A DNA stretch of 64,000 bases from Buddleja alternifolia (GCA_019426215.1 CM033393.1:47680645-47744644), one strand, 5' to 3'; counted from the first letter of the stretch, positions 21,234-34,139 are shown. Made by a program: numbers and translations. The notes: generated from the sequence alone by a model not told the origin.

Positions 21234-23879
21234 TTAGAGTTTTAGTTTAAGCCGAGGAATATTAGCCAATGATTCTTTTATCTTTTCCACCGAAAATGAC
21301 AAATCAACAAGAGATCCCTGCAGATACTTGTCGTAAGCTGGCAAATCAAAATGACCATGCCCACACATTGCCATTAGAATAACTTTTGATTCTCCAGACT
21401 CTTTGCAACGAAGAGCTTCTCTTATGGTTGCAGCTATGGCATGAGTTGGTTCTGGTGCTGGTATCAACCCTTCTGATCTTGCAAATTGTATGGCCCCTTG
21501 AGAGACAACAAAGTTAAAGATATTAAACGAAAAAACGAACCAACGGAGACTTGACTCAAAATCGATCATTAGAAACCCTTTTGAATTAGTTGGCTCGATC
21601 TCGACTCAATTAATTGAACTATATGTATATTATCAAGCTACTTGAGTTTAGATTAAAGCTCGTTCAAGCCCGATAAAGAATTAAGTCAAACTTGACCACT
21701 AACTTGTCGGGCTCGACTCGAGTCCGTTTACACACTTAATAGTCTCAAGCGTGTGGAAAAAACAAGAATACCTGCAAAGCATTCTGTCTGAGCAATTGAA
21801 ATTGCTTCCATGAAACCCAATTCATAGACATGTGAAATCAGTGGAGCCATCCCATGGTACCTCAGACCCCCTGCAAAAATAAGCACTTTAAAGTCCCTAT
21901 AAATACACTGAAGATCATTCTTAAGAGATCTCAAGACTCCAAGTCCGAAAGCAATCACAAACATGGTAAGGTCTCAAGAATCCCTCAAGCACAGCTTACC
22001 AGCATGAATCGGGTCGGGTATGAAATCATGGCCAAGAGTATGCATCTTCATCAAAGGAGTCATCCCGGCTGTATCACCATAATCATAAGCGTATATGCCC
22101 TTCGTCAAGGAGGGGCACGCCGCGGGCTCAACCGCTCTAATGAGTGGATTAATCTTCCCATCAAGCTTCTCTCGAATAAATGGAAATGCAAGTCCTGCAA
22201 AATTGGATCCACCCCCAGTACACCCGATAATTACATCCGGGGTCTCGCCTATAGCCTCCATTTGTTTTATGCACTCCTCGCCTATAACGGTTTGATGTAA
22301 TAGAACATGGTTAAGAACACTCCCTAAGCAATACTTTGTGTCAGCATTTTTAGCTGCAACCTCCACAGCCTCAGAAATAGCAATTCCTAAACTTCCCGGG
22401 CTTGAGGCATCTTTTTCGAGTATTCTTCTACCAGCTTCGGTGATAGTAGAAGGCGACGGGTGCACCTTGGCACCCCAAGTTTGCATCATTAGTTTACGGT
22501 ATGGTTTCTGATCATAAGAAGCACGAACTTGCCACACCTGCAATCACAAGACCAAAAGACGTCTCGGCTCATCAAAAGCTTGAATTGGACTAAAGTAAGA
22601 GCATTAACATCCGAAGTGGACTGTGCTTACTCTATCAAATAACCTATGGAAAAAACGAAGATACTGAAAGACAAAAAGATGTCGAGGCTCATCAAAAACT
22701 TAAATTGGACTAAAAATAATAACATGAACATCCAAATTGCGCTGTGCTTAAAAGAGCGATCTATGGGAAAACGAAGACAACTACACCCGGAAGACAAAAC
22801 CACGTTTTGGCTCATCAAAAACTTGAATTCGACCAAAATTAGAACATTAACATCCAACGGTCCATGCTCAAAAGAGAGATTAAGTGCGTGACAACATGAT
22901 TCATCAAACTACCAATAAAAAAACACAAATATAAACGATAACTAAAATACGAAGAGACTGAAGAGCTCAATTACTTCACAGTTGAGACCAAACAAGCTGC
23001 ACGCAAAAGCCAGGGAGCTCCCCCACTGGCCCGCACCCGTTTCCGTAACCACATTCTTGACGCCTTGCTGAGCATTGTACCAAACCTGAGGGACAGCCGT
23101 GTTCGGCTTATGCGACCCGGCCGGGCTACCACCTTCGTACTTGTAATAGATTCTTGCAGGAGTATCAAGCAGTTTCTCCAATCTCTTGGCTCTGAATTTA
23201 ACCGACAGGCATAAACTTATAATTTTCCTTAGATGATTGAAATTTAGTTAGTATTTACATTCAGAACTAAACCTGATGAGAGGGGTTGGGCGCCAAAGCC
23301 TATAAACATCTATAACTTCTTCTGGGATGTCAATGTATCTTTCTCCCGTGGCCTCTTGTTTAATCAATTCATCGGGAAATAAAGGGGACAAATCCTCGGG
23401 TTTCACCGGTTCAAAAGTCTTTGGATGCAGAGGGGGCGGCGGTTTAACTGGAAGATCGGCGATTAGATTGTACCATTGCCGAGGAATTTCAATTGCTCTT
23501 GAATCACCTGTATAGGCTTCTCTTATTGCCGCTTTTGAGTTGGATATAAATCTCACATTCAATGGCCTTTTATTTGGGGCAAAACAACCCTGCCATTGCT
23601 CATCCCCTGCAGAGCTAGAAAATTAATGCTTACAGCTTCGATATATATATATGTGTGTGTATATATACATCCATAAAAGTTCACACACAAAAAAGGAAAT
23701 ATGAATCTACTGATCAAGAATGCTACAAATAAGTAGTTTTTTAAAAAAAATAAAAAATTAAGAGATATAGAAAATTGCGAAATATTTTAGTTGAGTAAGA
23801 ATATTAGAAAGAAGAAATGTTTACCTGGAAATGAAAATTGGGGTTTAACAGAATGGGAAAGAAAAATGGACTGTGCCAT
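21234..23879 (-). CDS. Tryptophan synthase beta chain, type 2 (TrpB2), 501 aa, 6 exons
   Basis: Exons: 23879-23825, 23606-23273, 23191-22975, 22537-22000, 21870-21772, 21496-21234, in frame to 501 aa. This PLP enzyme joins indole and serine to make tryptophan; type 2 beta chains do not need the usual alpha subunit contacts. GSHKPN holds the PLP lysine (about K158). GCTGGGSN is the phosphate-binding loop. ETGAGQWG is the family motif around the substrate pocket. The long N-terminus before the beta fold is typical of the type 2 clade, represented by Arabidopsis AT5G38530. The first 18 residues ([18 protein letters not shown]) look like the start of a plastid transit peptide, but this is weak. 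A LINE lies only 115 bp upstream of the ATG, so the promoter may be split or replaced. Confidence 0.93.
23640..23670. repeat. TA/TG microsatellite in intron 1 of TrpB2
   Basis: A short alternating AT then GT run lies between exons 1 and 2. Confidence 0.7.
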
Positions 23880-24044
23880 TTTTGGGGATGTTTGAAGAGA
23901 TTATGACTTATGAACAGCTCTGAGATAAGGGTTACTAGTTACTAAGAGAAAGGTCTGCACATTTGGGAGGATAGGTAATAGAATAGTGTAAATATGATGA
24001 GTATTTTTTTTTTTTTTTCCAAAACGAAGGGAGTACCCTAAATC

Positions 24045-25904
24045 TTAACTCGACAAGCCCGAGTTTAAGGTTACATATCTAGTCCAAGTTATGTCTGCTC
24101 TATCTTGCTCCAAAATGTGATGAAGATATTGAGGCGCGTTTCTGAACCGCATGAGCGTATGACTGTGACCCACATGTGCCATTGTATCAGCCGCTTTATT
24201 TGCTTCTCTCCAAATATGAGATATGTTCACTTGCCAAGGTAGAGCAATTAAATCGCGAATCTTAGATATTATCTCGAAATATCGATGCGATTGACTCCCC
24301 GTAGTAATACTGTCAACCGCCTCCCAACAATCGCTCTCGACTTCAACTTTTCGAATACTGATATCCCATGCAAATGTGAGACCCTGAAGAATACTCTTCA
24401 ATTCAGCGGCTAAAATAGAAGAATCGGGTACAGTACCAGCAAATCCTCCATGCCATCTTCCATACATATCCCTAACTACGCCTCCAATAGCAACAAGAGC
24501 ATGTTGATGCATGTGATCTTTTTGTATGGATGCGTCAACATTAAGCTTAAACCAACCCAATTCCGGGCTAGTCCAACCCACTTGAATAGCTTCCACAAGT
24601 GCCTCAGGGTCGTCTCCCACGAGATGTTTCGTCTCTTCCACTCTACATCGGATAAAGTCCATCGTAATCAAATGGCGGGAATCTTCGTTATTGTGTGATG
24701 ATTTATTTCGTTCCTGCCATAAAATATTCAACGTTTCAGTAAAAAAATTATAGACCACTCCCCCCCCCCAAGCGTACCTGCTCGTCGAAGAAGTGATGTT
24801 CCAGTCAATCCACGTCGCAAGATCATGAGAGAAGAAACGGGCTCGGTGACAGGGTGCCACGAGTTGATGCCATATTTGAGCTGCCCAGTCACAGTCTCTA
24901 AGAGCGTGGAGGGCTGATTCCGTATGGGAACCACAAAACTTGCAATCAGCATTCGTAAGAATACCACGTCGCATCAACGTAAGGTTTGTAAGGAGGCGGT
25001 CATGGCGCAAAGTCCAAAGAAACATTCTCCGGCGATGAGCAACCCGAATCTTCCAAATCCTTCTCCAAATATTAAACTCCTCTTGGTCAACATGCATTGT
25101 GTTATTCATAAGTATGTCATAGCCACTTTTACATGTATAAACCCCTTTGTTGGAAAATTTCCAAAAGATGACATCTTCATGGTGGATATTAAGATTTAAA
25201 TTAATAGCAGCAAGTTCATTTTTTATGTTATCTTGAAGAGCAAGCAATTCATTCCATTTCCAACCCAGAATGTCGTCCCAATAGCTTCTCACAGTTCGAT
25301 TAGCATCAGATTCTATAGGGACCCACCCCGAACGGTAATGCAAACTCGAATCTCCTAACCACACGTCATTCCAAAACTTGATACCTCGACCATTTCCGAG
25401 CTTCCACCGAATTCCACTAGATAGAAGTGGAGAAGCCGCAAGTATGCTTCGCCACGTGTGAGACGTGACATTACGGGCACAGGCTCTATTACGATAAACA
25501 TACTTGTGTCGAAAAATTTGAACCCAAAGCTTATTATCATGAGTCAAAAGTTGCCATCCAAGTTTCCCTAAAAAAGATAAGTTGACAGCTCTGGAATTTC
25601 GAATTCCGAGACCCCCTTTCGACTTTCGACGGAAAATTGTATCCCACGCAATAAGATGGATTTTTCTAACCTCATCTGAACCGCCCCAAAGAAATTTCCT
25701 GTTGGCTTTATCAATTTGGTCGCATATACCCAAGGGTATCCGAGAAGTTTGCATACAATATGAAGAGATAGTTGTAGTCACTGCCTTGATTAAAGTAGCC
25801 CTTCCAGCTAAAGAAAGATTTTTACATTTCCATCCTGACAACTTCTTCTTCACACGGTCGACAAGAAATTTATAATCACTAATACGGACACGGGAATGGT
25901 GCAT
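24045..25904 (-). pseudogene. LINE ORF2, 3' part: zf-RVT and RNase H
   Basis: A 619-codon open frame begins in the middle of ORF2. It starts beyond the reverse transcriptase palm (VKKKLSGWKCKNLSLAGR thumb region), continues through the zinc-binding region (CKFCGSHTESALHAL) and ends with an RNase H fold (LNVDAS.., AAELKSIL, VESDCWEAV, REANKAADTMAHVGH). The catalytic acidic residues of RNase H appear present. It is out of frame with the upstream reverse transcriptase, so it cannot be made as part of one ORF2 protein. Confidence 0.88.
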
Positions 25905-25929
25905 TGGAGCACCCAGATAACGGCCAAGG

Positions 25930-27695
25930 TCATGAGTAATTTGGAGATTGGCCCGACGATTTAGCTCGGGATCCAGGGATATTATTTGAGAAGTAGATCC
26001 GGGATTTATTCATATTGACCAAATGCCCTGACATGAGACAATAAGAATCCAATGTACGGCTAATAGTGTCAACTTGCGAACTAGAAGCCTCTCCGAAAAG
26101 AATGAGATCGTCAGCGAACATGAGATGGGACACCCTAGGACCCAAACGAGAAGTAGGCATCGGATACCACCGTTTTGTCTGAACTGCCTCGCTGATGAGA
26201 GAACCTAGCTTTTCCACACAAAAAACAAAAAGATAAGGCGAGAGTGGGTCTCCCTGACGGAGTCCTCGTTTTGGGTTGAACCATTCAGTAGTCTCCCCCA
26301 TTCCAAAGAAGGGATAGTCTAGCTTTAGTAGTGCAATGGCAGGGAATCCCATCTCTTTCAACACATTTTCAAGAAAGGTCCAATCAACCCTATCATAAGC
26401 ATTTTCAAAGTCAATTTTTGAAATGAAATAACCTTTCTTACCCTTAGACTTTCTCAAATTATGTATGACTTCTTGAGTAATAATTACATTATCAATAGTT
26501 TGCCTGCCCTGAATAAAACTACTCTGGGTTTGAGGTATAAGAACATCCATCATGTGACGAAGTCTATTAGCTAATGTTTTAGTGATAACTTTGAGGATCA
26601 CATTGCAAAGGCTGATTGGACGAAACTTTGAAAGATGTGTAGGATTGTCTTCTTTAGGAATTAAAGTAATGAGGGATTCATTGAGACGAGTATCGATCAT
26701 ACCTGAGCGGAGAGCTTCACTCACCATATTAGTGACATCATCACCGATCGTGTTCCAACATTTCTGAAAAAAGATGGGTTAAAGTCCGTCGGGGCCCGCA
26801 GATTTAGAAGGATGCATCTCCCATATAACACGTTTAACCTCATCTTTAGAAACCGGTAACTGAAGGGAATTAATTTGGAGCTCGGTAAGCTTAGGAAACC
26901 CCTCGGTTCTCAAATATTGAGTCACACTTTCCCCGGTGCCATATAAAGTCCGATAGAATTCCACCGCCATGTTCGTAAGCTCGGTCTCATCTGTTTCCCA
27001 AGTGCCATCATCACGCATTAGATTACAAATCTTGGTCTTTCCTCTTTTAGTAGCCGCTGCAATATGAAAGAAGCGAGTGTTTAGGTCCCCTGATTTGAGC
27101 CATCTAATCCGAGACTTCTGTTTCCACATAACCTCTTCATGTCTCAGGGTCGCATGATACTGTGTTATAAGCTTAGCTTCCAACTTTTGAAGGTATTTAT
27201 TGAAGTTCTGGCCCTGGGCACGTTGGATGCCACCAATCCGAGCTAGAAGTTCTCGTTTTCTTCTAAAGATGTTTCCAAACACTTCCCTGTTCCACTGACC
27301 CGCTTTGGTTCTAATTGCACTTATACGGTCCGCAATATCAACACCAGTCTGACTGGACCACTGATCCGCCACAAAATTCTGAAACCGATTATCCGTGAAC
27401 CACGCAGTTTGGATGCGCGTGGGAGCATGATGATTATGAAGAGTTTGCTCGTCGGTCAGGGATAGAAGGATCGGGGAATGATCAGAAATCGTACGAGGTA
27501 AGTGACGGACTATGGCAAGAGGGTAAGCCAAACGCCAGTCCGAGTTACAAATAGCCCTGTCAAGACGCTCCTGGAGAGGGGAATTTCCCCCTTTAGCCCA
27601 TGTGAATGGAGTTCCCCTGAATTTTAAGTCAATGAAACCACAATCCTCGACACAATCTAAAAAATTACGACAATTATTATAGTTAAACGGAGACC
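25930..27695 (-). pseudogene. LINE ORF2, middle: endonuclease tail and reverse transcriptase
   Basis: The endonuclease C-terminus (SDHSPILLSL) and the linker run to about 26780, where a stop follows SAGPDG. The frame then resumes through LITLIPKE, FRPISLCN, DFENAYDRVDW, LRQGDPLSPYLF and the FADDLILFG catalytic box to a frameshift near 25930-25990. The catalytic aspartates are present. Confidence 0.88.
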
Positions 27696-28149
27696 CCCCC
27701 AGATTTTTCAGCCGCCGTTGTCACAACATTCATGTCACCTGCCAAGAGCCACGGACCCGTGATAGCGTACGATAGACGTCTAATGTAGTTCCATAAGTAA
27801 TCTCGGGTGTCCGTTTGAGGGCTAGCATAAATAGCCGTCAAGACCCAATCAGTATAACCTCTTTGCCTAACAATCACTGTAATACTTTGGTCATTAGCCT
27901 GAACAAAATCTAAATTCACCTCGGTAGAATTCCAGAAGAGCCAAATACCCCCCGCAAAGCCTCTAGTTTCAACTTTTTCCAATTTGTCTAGCCGGCTCCG
28001 ACGAAGAATATCAATAGCTCGATCACTCTGAACCCGCGTCTCCATAAGAACTAGGATGTACGGATCATTAGTACGGAGAATTTCTAAAAGAGCAGGAAGT
28101 AATTCCGGCTTCCCTGCTCCCCTACAATTCCAAAAAATTACATTCATCA
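27683..28149 (-). pseudogene. LINE ORF2, 5' part: AP-like endonuclease
   Basis: MNVIFWNCRGAGKP opens the exonuclease-endonuclease fold, with LMETR and LLAGDMNVV motifs. The frame breaks at a C-run at about 27693-27700; downstream endonuclease sequence continues in another frame. A homopolymer indel is the likely cause. Confidence 0.88.
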
Positions 28150-28187
28150 TTAAACTATAAATATATAGGAATGAAAAACTTAGAGGA

Positions 28188-28940
28188 TCATACCTCGGGG
28201 GAGTGAATACCCCCCATTTCTTCAAAAGCCGGATTATTCACGAGTTCTACCTCCATGTTCATCTCAGCGTCTTTATCCGGGGGAATCGACTGACCTGTGA
28301 GAAGAGAAAATTCCAGGTCGGGTTTGTCCGACCCGCTCGGCAAAGGGTCCAATTCTGAATCGAGTTCGATTTGACCCGAAATAAAGAGTTGGTGTTTAGA
28401 ATTAGAATCATGCGAATTTTGAGGATTATGTGTAGTTTCAACCGATGTGAATTCAAATTGGGAGTTTGTATGTGGTTGAGTATCAATATGAGAAACTAAA
28501 TTATTTTGTTGGGCCAGCAAATTAGTATTAGATGGTGTTTCAAATGGTCCTAATGGGGTAGATTCAATGGAATTATTAATAATTGGGTAAGTGTTACCTT
28601 TAGCCAACAACGGAAGTCGGGCCGGATCGATACTTATTGATGGGCCCACAACTGATTTTCCTTTGTCTGCTGTGTTATGCCAAGTCCGTGGGGCTGGTCC
28701 TGCTTGGGCCTTACTTTTTAGCTTTTTATTTTTGGACTGATCAGCTTGCTTGGTGGCATGTGTGGGCCTATTGCTATCTTTCACTATTGGGTCCTCTTGA
28801 ATATGTTGAGTGCCAATGTGGAAAAAAGTGTGGGCCTCCTCTTGATTAAAATCATCCACGAGCACATTAAACCTGGATCCTTCATGGTCGTAGCTATTCA
28901 TTGATTTGTGAGCAACTTTTTTAAATTTGGTGGAGCCCAA
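28188..28940 (-). pseudogene. LINE ORF1, C-terminal part, frameshifted
   Basis: A low-complexity Ser/Asn/Pro-rich frame continues the ORF1 tail. It is displaced by one frameshift near 28960-28985 from the N-terminal part. It ends just before the endonuclease start. Confidence 0.7.
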
Positions 28941-28956
28941 TTTATTTATTCCTTTT

Positions 28957-30165
28957 TTATCCCCTGATTGTGGCTTTTACCAAAAGGTAAGTTTTGCTTT
29001 TGCACCCCCTATGCATGGTGGGACCTGGATAATGATGACTTTCCATACTTGCTTGTTCCCCTGTAACGTTAGCTTTCCGATAGGAATTTCGGGCCCGAGA
29101 TTGTGCCATCATCCATGGCCCGTAGGTTGCTTTTTCCGACGCCGCCATGTCGGAAGCTTCACCAGTTTCCATGTTTTCGCCTTCTTCATGACGGGACACA
29201 TTCGGAATGGGATTTCCTGGTTTATTCATCTTCTTGACACATGTTTCCTTCCTATGGCCATATGAACCGCAATCAAAACAAATAAAGTGTAAGCCCTCAT
29301 ATTCAACAGATTGAAGACGGCCATTAAGAAGAATAAATGGTGGAAGAGACTTGGCGAAATCTATTTCAATGCATATTCGAGCAAAATGCCCCCGGAGCGA
29401 GAGTTCCGTATGTTTATCGACTTTGATAACCCGCCCCAGAGTCTCCCCCATTCGAGATAATATCTTATAGTTGAATAGTTCGATAGGGATTTCGGGGAAG
29501 CGAACCCACACTAGCGTCGATGAAATGCTAGCTTTAGCCGGTTGGAAATCGGGTTTCCACCTTTGAACGGTAAGGTAATGTCCCATTACCGTCCACGGTT
29601 CTCCTTTGAGTACTTTTATGTAATCTGCTTTTGTGTTGAACCATAATAGATAATAGTCATTACCGACGTCGACGGGATCAAGGTCGTTGAGATGCCATAG
29701 AGTACGCATACGCTGTCTTAAGTTTGCGAATCCAACTTTCCGCCCTAGTACCTTAACCAACAACGCACGCCTGTATGGTTTATAAGACTCCAACCATTCA
29801 TCGATTGTAACGAAAACTTCCGGAACATTGATGGATAATTTATGTTGCATTGTAGCTTTGCCTTTTGACTTGATTTCCTCTATCATTTTCTGATCCCATT
29901 CATCCTGTTCTCCTTCACCCGTATAGTATTGCCGTGGTGTTCCCGTTTGTGTCCAAGTCCCATGTAATTTGCCCGATTGCCAGGCATTAGGAGATCCATT
30001 ATCATTTCTTCCACCTTGCGTCTCGGTATTCATTTCACCATTGTTAGAGTTCGAAGATGGCACAAAGGATCTTTCTTCACCTCCCAAACCCCGTTTGAAT
30101 TTCTTGACAGTTCGTTCGGCGGCCGAGCCCACCGGAGGCGGTTGGTCACCGTCGTTCTCATCCAT
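28957..30165 (-). pseudogene. LINE ORF1, N-terminal part: DUF4283 and CCHC zinc knuckle
   Basis: This 402-codon frame carries a DUF4283 nucleic-acid-binding domain (RRALLVKVLGRKVGFANL to LQSVEYEGLH) and a retroviral-type CCHC knuckle (CFDCGSYGHRKETC) at about residue 295. ORF1 of plant L1 elements packages the RNA. The frame is intact here, but the tail is shifted, so ORF1 as a whole is broken. Confidence 0.85.
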
Positions 30166-30288
30166 GTAAACCTTCTAGGAGTGTACAATAACTGACGTAA
30201 AAAGGGCCCGAAAAATATTCATTAAGGGCCCGAAAAAAATTCTAGAGAGTAATTATAACCTTTTCTTTTTAATTAATGATGAGTATTT

Positions 30289-31138
30289 AATTATTTCCAA
30301 CGGCACCATTAATTGAATGCTGAACATGCACGATGCTGACATCGATCTACTACTATATTCTTGTTAGTTGTTGCATAAACAATTGTGTAGAATTGTCAAC
30401 GGTATAGTGTAAAGAGTTTGACGCCAAATCTGGATTTTCTGGGTGCTCTCTGTTTTAAGCTTAGATTCCCCCCATGCAGAAAAACCATGAATGGAGAAAA
30501 AGAATGGGTGATACTTGGTGGACTCCTGGAGCCTATCCATCATATAAAATGTTAATATATAATAATATATATATATATATATTTTTTAATGAACCCCACA
30601 CATGTTTTAACAATGTGTGTGGTGGATATTTACCGATAGTTAAACTCCCGGGAGCCACCAATTATCATACAAAAAGAAGAAGTAATTGGTTTGAAACATG
30701 GCCGAGCAAGGGTTTTATATCCGCGGGCGAATAAAAAAAACTTTGGGAAAAATTTGATATTTTTTGTTTTAAGGGGGTCAACTGCCACGTCAGCCGCTTT
30801 TTGACTTGAAATAGAAGATTATCAAGAGCCACATGTGATTTGCTTGAATATAAGTTAGTGCTACGTAACAAAATTGATAAAATTTGCTTGAATTTTGATC
30901 GAATTTAGAAAAAATTATTTAAATTTGGTCATTCAGTACTAAACTCAAAGTAGCTTTAAACAAGTGGAAAACAATCAAATTCAAGTGGTTTGTTCTTTAT
31001 TAGATTTTTTTTTTATCATTTTTACCTGACCATCCTATTTGAACAAGCTTCGTGTCCTATCTAATATATATATATATATAAGCTTGATTTTTATGTTAAA
31101 TTAGTCAAAATTAATCAAACTTTTAATGATCAATACTC
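30289..31138. other. Intergenic, nothing recognisable
   Basis: AT-rich DNA with TA runs at about 30555-30580 and 31062-31080. No gene-like ORF. Confidence 0.5.
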
Positions 31139-31755
31139 CAAGATGTTGGGTATTCAGTGTGGAGACAAATCAAATGAATCAAAAGAAGAAGAAGAAAGGA
31201 AAATTTCAGCACTGGACAAGGGTGCCGCGGCACAATTCAAGACCATGCCGCGGTACAGTGTCGCGGCACAAATCAAGATTGTGCCCCGGCACAAAATGGC
31301 AGATTGTCCCAAACACGGGTCTTGACACTTGTTCACGCGTTTTTGATGACTTGACACGTTTTGGACGCGTTTGTAATCATGGTTGGACACATTTTTTGTT
31401 CTTCTTTGCCTATATATATCTTCATGGTGTTATTTATTGATTAGTGCAAGAGTTGTATATCAAAAGACTAGATTTATACACACTCAACTCTCTTGTAATT
31501 GCATCTCATACAAAGAAATAAACCTCTCTAGTATAGGTCCGTGGACGTAGGCATTCTTGGCCGAACCACGTAAATCGTTGTCTCGTCTTTTCTCGCTTTC
31601 TTTCTTACTTTAAAGTTCGTTTATGCGCGTTGATTCCTAACACAAGATGCTTGATTTTTAGGTACTTTTAATGATCAATACTCCAAGAAGCTTGATTATT
31701 AGGTTAAATTAGACAAACTTAATCAAACTTTTAATGATTAATACTACAAGATAGG
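31075..31755 (+). repeat. ~65-bp tandem repeat, interrupted by a solo LTR
   Basis: Three copies of a unit that starts AGCTTGATTTTTA and ends GATCAATACTCCAAGA lie at 31080-31143, 31648-31688 (shortened) and 31689-31755. The LTR sits between the first and second copies. Confidence 0.7.
31144..31642 (+). mobile_element. Ty1/copia solo LTR, 499 bp
   Basis: It starts TGTTGGGTATTC and ends GATTCCTAACA, with the 5-bp target duplication CAAGA at 31139-31143 and 31643-31647. The 3' part has the copia-type GTGGACGTAGGCATT..GCCGAACCACGTAAAT block. There is no internal region. An internal GCCGCGGCAC motif is repeated four times with changes. Confidence 0.88.
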
Positions 31756-32108
31756 GGTATGAATATAGACTAACTTCAACACAAGATCAAACTTCTTTCT
31801 AAAATCTACAAGATAGTAAATTTTCTAAAGATAAGCACTTGTTACACAATAATGTCTCGCTAATTTTCTTTACATCAGATTATACATGCATGACAATGGC
31901 AGTATTTTAATTTATGCTATTGTCATATAATTCACAATCGTTTGTAGTGTCTATCTTCAATGGGTCATTTTATAGTGTATAAGAACAAATAAAATCTATT
32001 CATCATACATCGTTTATCCGTTACATTAGGGTGATTAGGGTGATTTATGACCAGCCGACTTCATCGATCTCAATCCACAGTAGAATTACTCATTCTTCAA
32101 CCAAAATC
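31756..32108. other. Intergenic, probable 3'UTR of the DUF1262 gene
   Basis: No separate feature seen. Confidence 0.5.
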
Positions 32109-34000
32109 TCACTCCCACTTGCACTCAATCCTCTCGGTATTCCTAAAATTAAAGTTAATCAACAAACTCCCATCCAATCTCCTAAACACAAAACTCTCCA
32201 CCAAAACATAGCAACCAAACTTTCTCCACCCATTTTCACCACTCTTCTCACCAAAAACTCTCACATCCCTCTCCCCATCAAACCACCCTCTCATCTCCTG
32301 CACCCACCTCATCTTCTCAAACACCCCACAACTCAACCCCACACTCCCCCTCTTCCGACAACATTCCTTTACCTTAAACCAAACAAATCCACCCCCATCC
32401 CATCCACCATCTTTCTCACCCTCCACCCCATGAACAAAACAAGTCAGCCTCTTCACTCTCGCATCCACAACCACAACGTTATTACTGTTACTCTCATTTT
32501 CCGCGGAAAATATCCTTTCCCACCACTTCTTAAGACTCAATTCATAGACCATAGATTTTCTCATTTGCTCATCAACTCTGCAGTCTTCCTCCTTCACAAA
32601 TACGAAAGGGCAGTACCACTTTCCGATCACTATTGGAGTCGAACGCTTCGATTGAAGTGGGAAATTCAGTTCAGGGAAGTTTGATGCATTAGAACTATGC
32701 AGGCCTGGAGCTTGTTGCAAAGGGAGTTTGGAGGAAGGGGAAGTGTAAACTTCCCATCCGCCTCTTCTGAGGAAGCTTGGAGGATAACCGTCCCATTCTA
32801 CTGATTTTGCGAAGAAACCGCCACTGTGATAAGGGTGAATCTCAAATTGTTGGTATCTGTCTCTGTGATCAAATGGCCGGGTTTTTGGATCCGCCAGGGC
32901 GCTGTCAAAGCAACACATTCCCCCTGTATCTCCCTCTCTCGAACATGCGTATGCTTGGCTGCCGAAAGTAATGAAAATGTCAAAAGTAGTATTAGACACT
33001 GAAATCTGAATCCAAATAATTATTAAAGTTCTAACTTTGAGGCTTGAGCTAAAACAATGAACTTTGATATGGCAGAACTGCAACGAGTCGTGTAACTAAT
33101 GACCGTGGAGAAGATTGACTTAGCAAATTGTGACACAAGGACACTAAATTATGATTTTTCGCAATTTAAGGATAAATTCCACCAAAAGAAGAAAGAAATT
33201 ATCGAAAAGTGGCATGTGACGGCACGTGACCATCTAATTTGGGATTTTTTTAATTTAATTTTAGAGGTAAACTAACTCATAGTACTATTTACATGATGAC
33301 CAAATGTGCTATCTTCAACCGACTTACAGAATTAAAGTTGAAGCTTTATCTTAATTTACATGGCTAATATTGCAAGCATATTCCTGTTTGCAATTTTAGC
33401 CCTAATTAAGTTATGCTGAGTGGCATTTTTGGTCATCCCGTGATGATTTTCGAATGCTCAAATTAAATATATGTAATATGCTCGGCATATGCAAGTTTCC
33501 AATCAAATTTTTAATTTCCTGAAGTTGTCTTGAATCCACAAAAATCTAATACTTAGTGTTCTTAAATATCAATATCACAATTTAGAGAACTAAATTTTCT
33601 AATTCTTAATTAACTGTTGAGTGAATATGACAAACAACTAGGAATTATGAAACAAACAAGGGGATATTTGATTGGCATACCCTTTGTGCCGTCCCTTGGC
33701 TTTGATAACATAATAGCGATTGGACGAAAGAGGCTGATCAAGAACAGGTAAGAACCAAACGTTCGCAACACTTGCCGCCTCCTGTAATGACGAGTGAACC
33801 ACCTGCAAGATCTTGTCCTGAGGAAATGGCAGCCGTTTGATTTTGCCGTTCCTCCATAACCCACAGCAAAAGGACTTCAACGGCCCTGATGCTTCGTCTG
33901 AAACAATTAGCTGGCCTGAATATAGACCATCTGATTGTGGCTGCACTGAGACAGCACCTGGAAAGTTACCGTAGACTGAACGTGGTCTTGTTACATACAT
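32109..34000 (-). CDS. DUF1262 family protein, 389 aa, 2 exons
   Basis: Exons 34000-33681 and 32958-32109 join in frame to 389 aa. The start MYVTRPRSVYGNFPGAVS is the family N-terminus, and LPFPQDKILQVVH, FLPVLDQPLSSNRYYV and a conserved CCF..RPFDHRDRYQQFEI region follow. DUF1262 proteins are plant-specific and of unknown biochemical function; some Arabidopsis members respond to pathogens or salicylic acid. An ATG lies 24 bp upstream in frame (MAQRDRC-), but the family start is MYVTRP. The C-terminal half (FERV-type basic, Ser/Gly-rich) is more divergent. No membrane segment or signal peptide is visible. Confidence 0.87.
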
Positions 34001-34139
34001 GATACATCTGTCTCTCTGAGCCAACTTTATGACTTGTATTGCAATTTCTTGCAGTGCATGTTTGGTATCAAGAAAAAGAGAGTTCCTTAAATTAAAGTGA
34101 TATGCTTTTGGTCCACTTTTTTCTTTATATCCTAATATA

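Larger units (their letters stand above)
24007..30275 (-). mobile_element. Full-length L1-type LINE, 6.27 kb, coding-dead
   Basis: On the minus strand it runs from about 30275 to a poly(A) tail (poly-T at 24005-24018). The 13-bp target duplication ATGATGAGTATTT flanks it at 23994-24006 and 30276-30288. It holds ORF1 (DUF4283 plus CCHC knuckle), then endonuclease, reverse transcriptase, zf-RVT and RNase H, the order of plant L1 elements with an RNase H tail. At least four frame or stop lesions interrupt it. It is inserted between TrpB2 and the next region. Confidence 0.92.

Noticed and set aside
21854..22300. 148-codon plus-strand frame
   Set aside because: Antisense to exons 4 and 5 of TrpB2 with no similarity of its own.
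32031..32684. 217-codon plus-strand frame
   Set aside because: It is antisense to exon 2 of the DUF1262 gene, and its Pro/Thr/His-rich content is the shadow of that coding strand.
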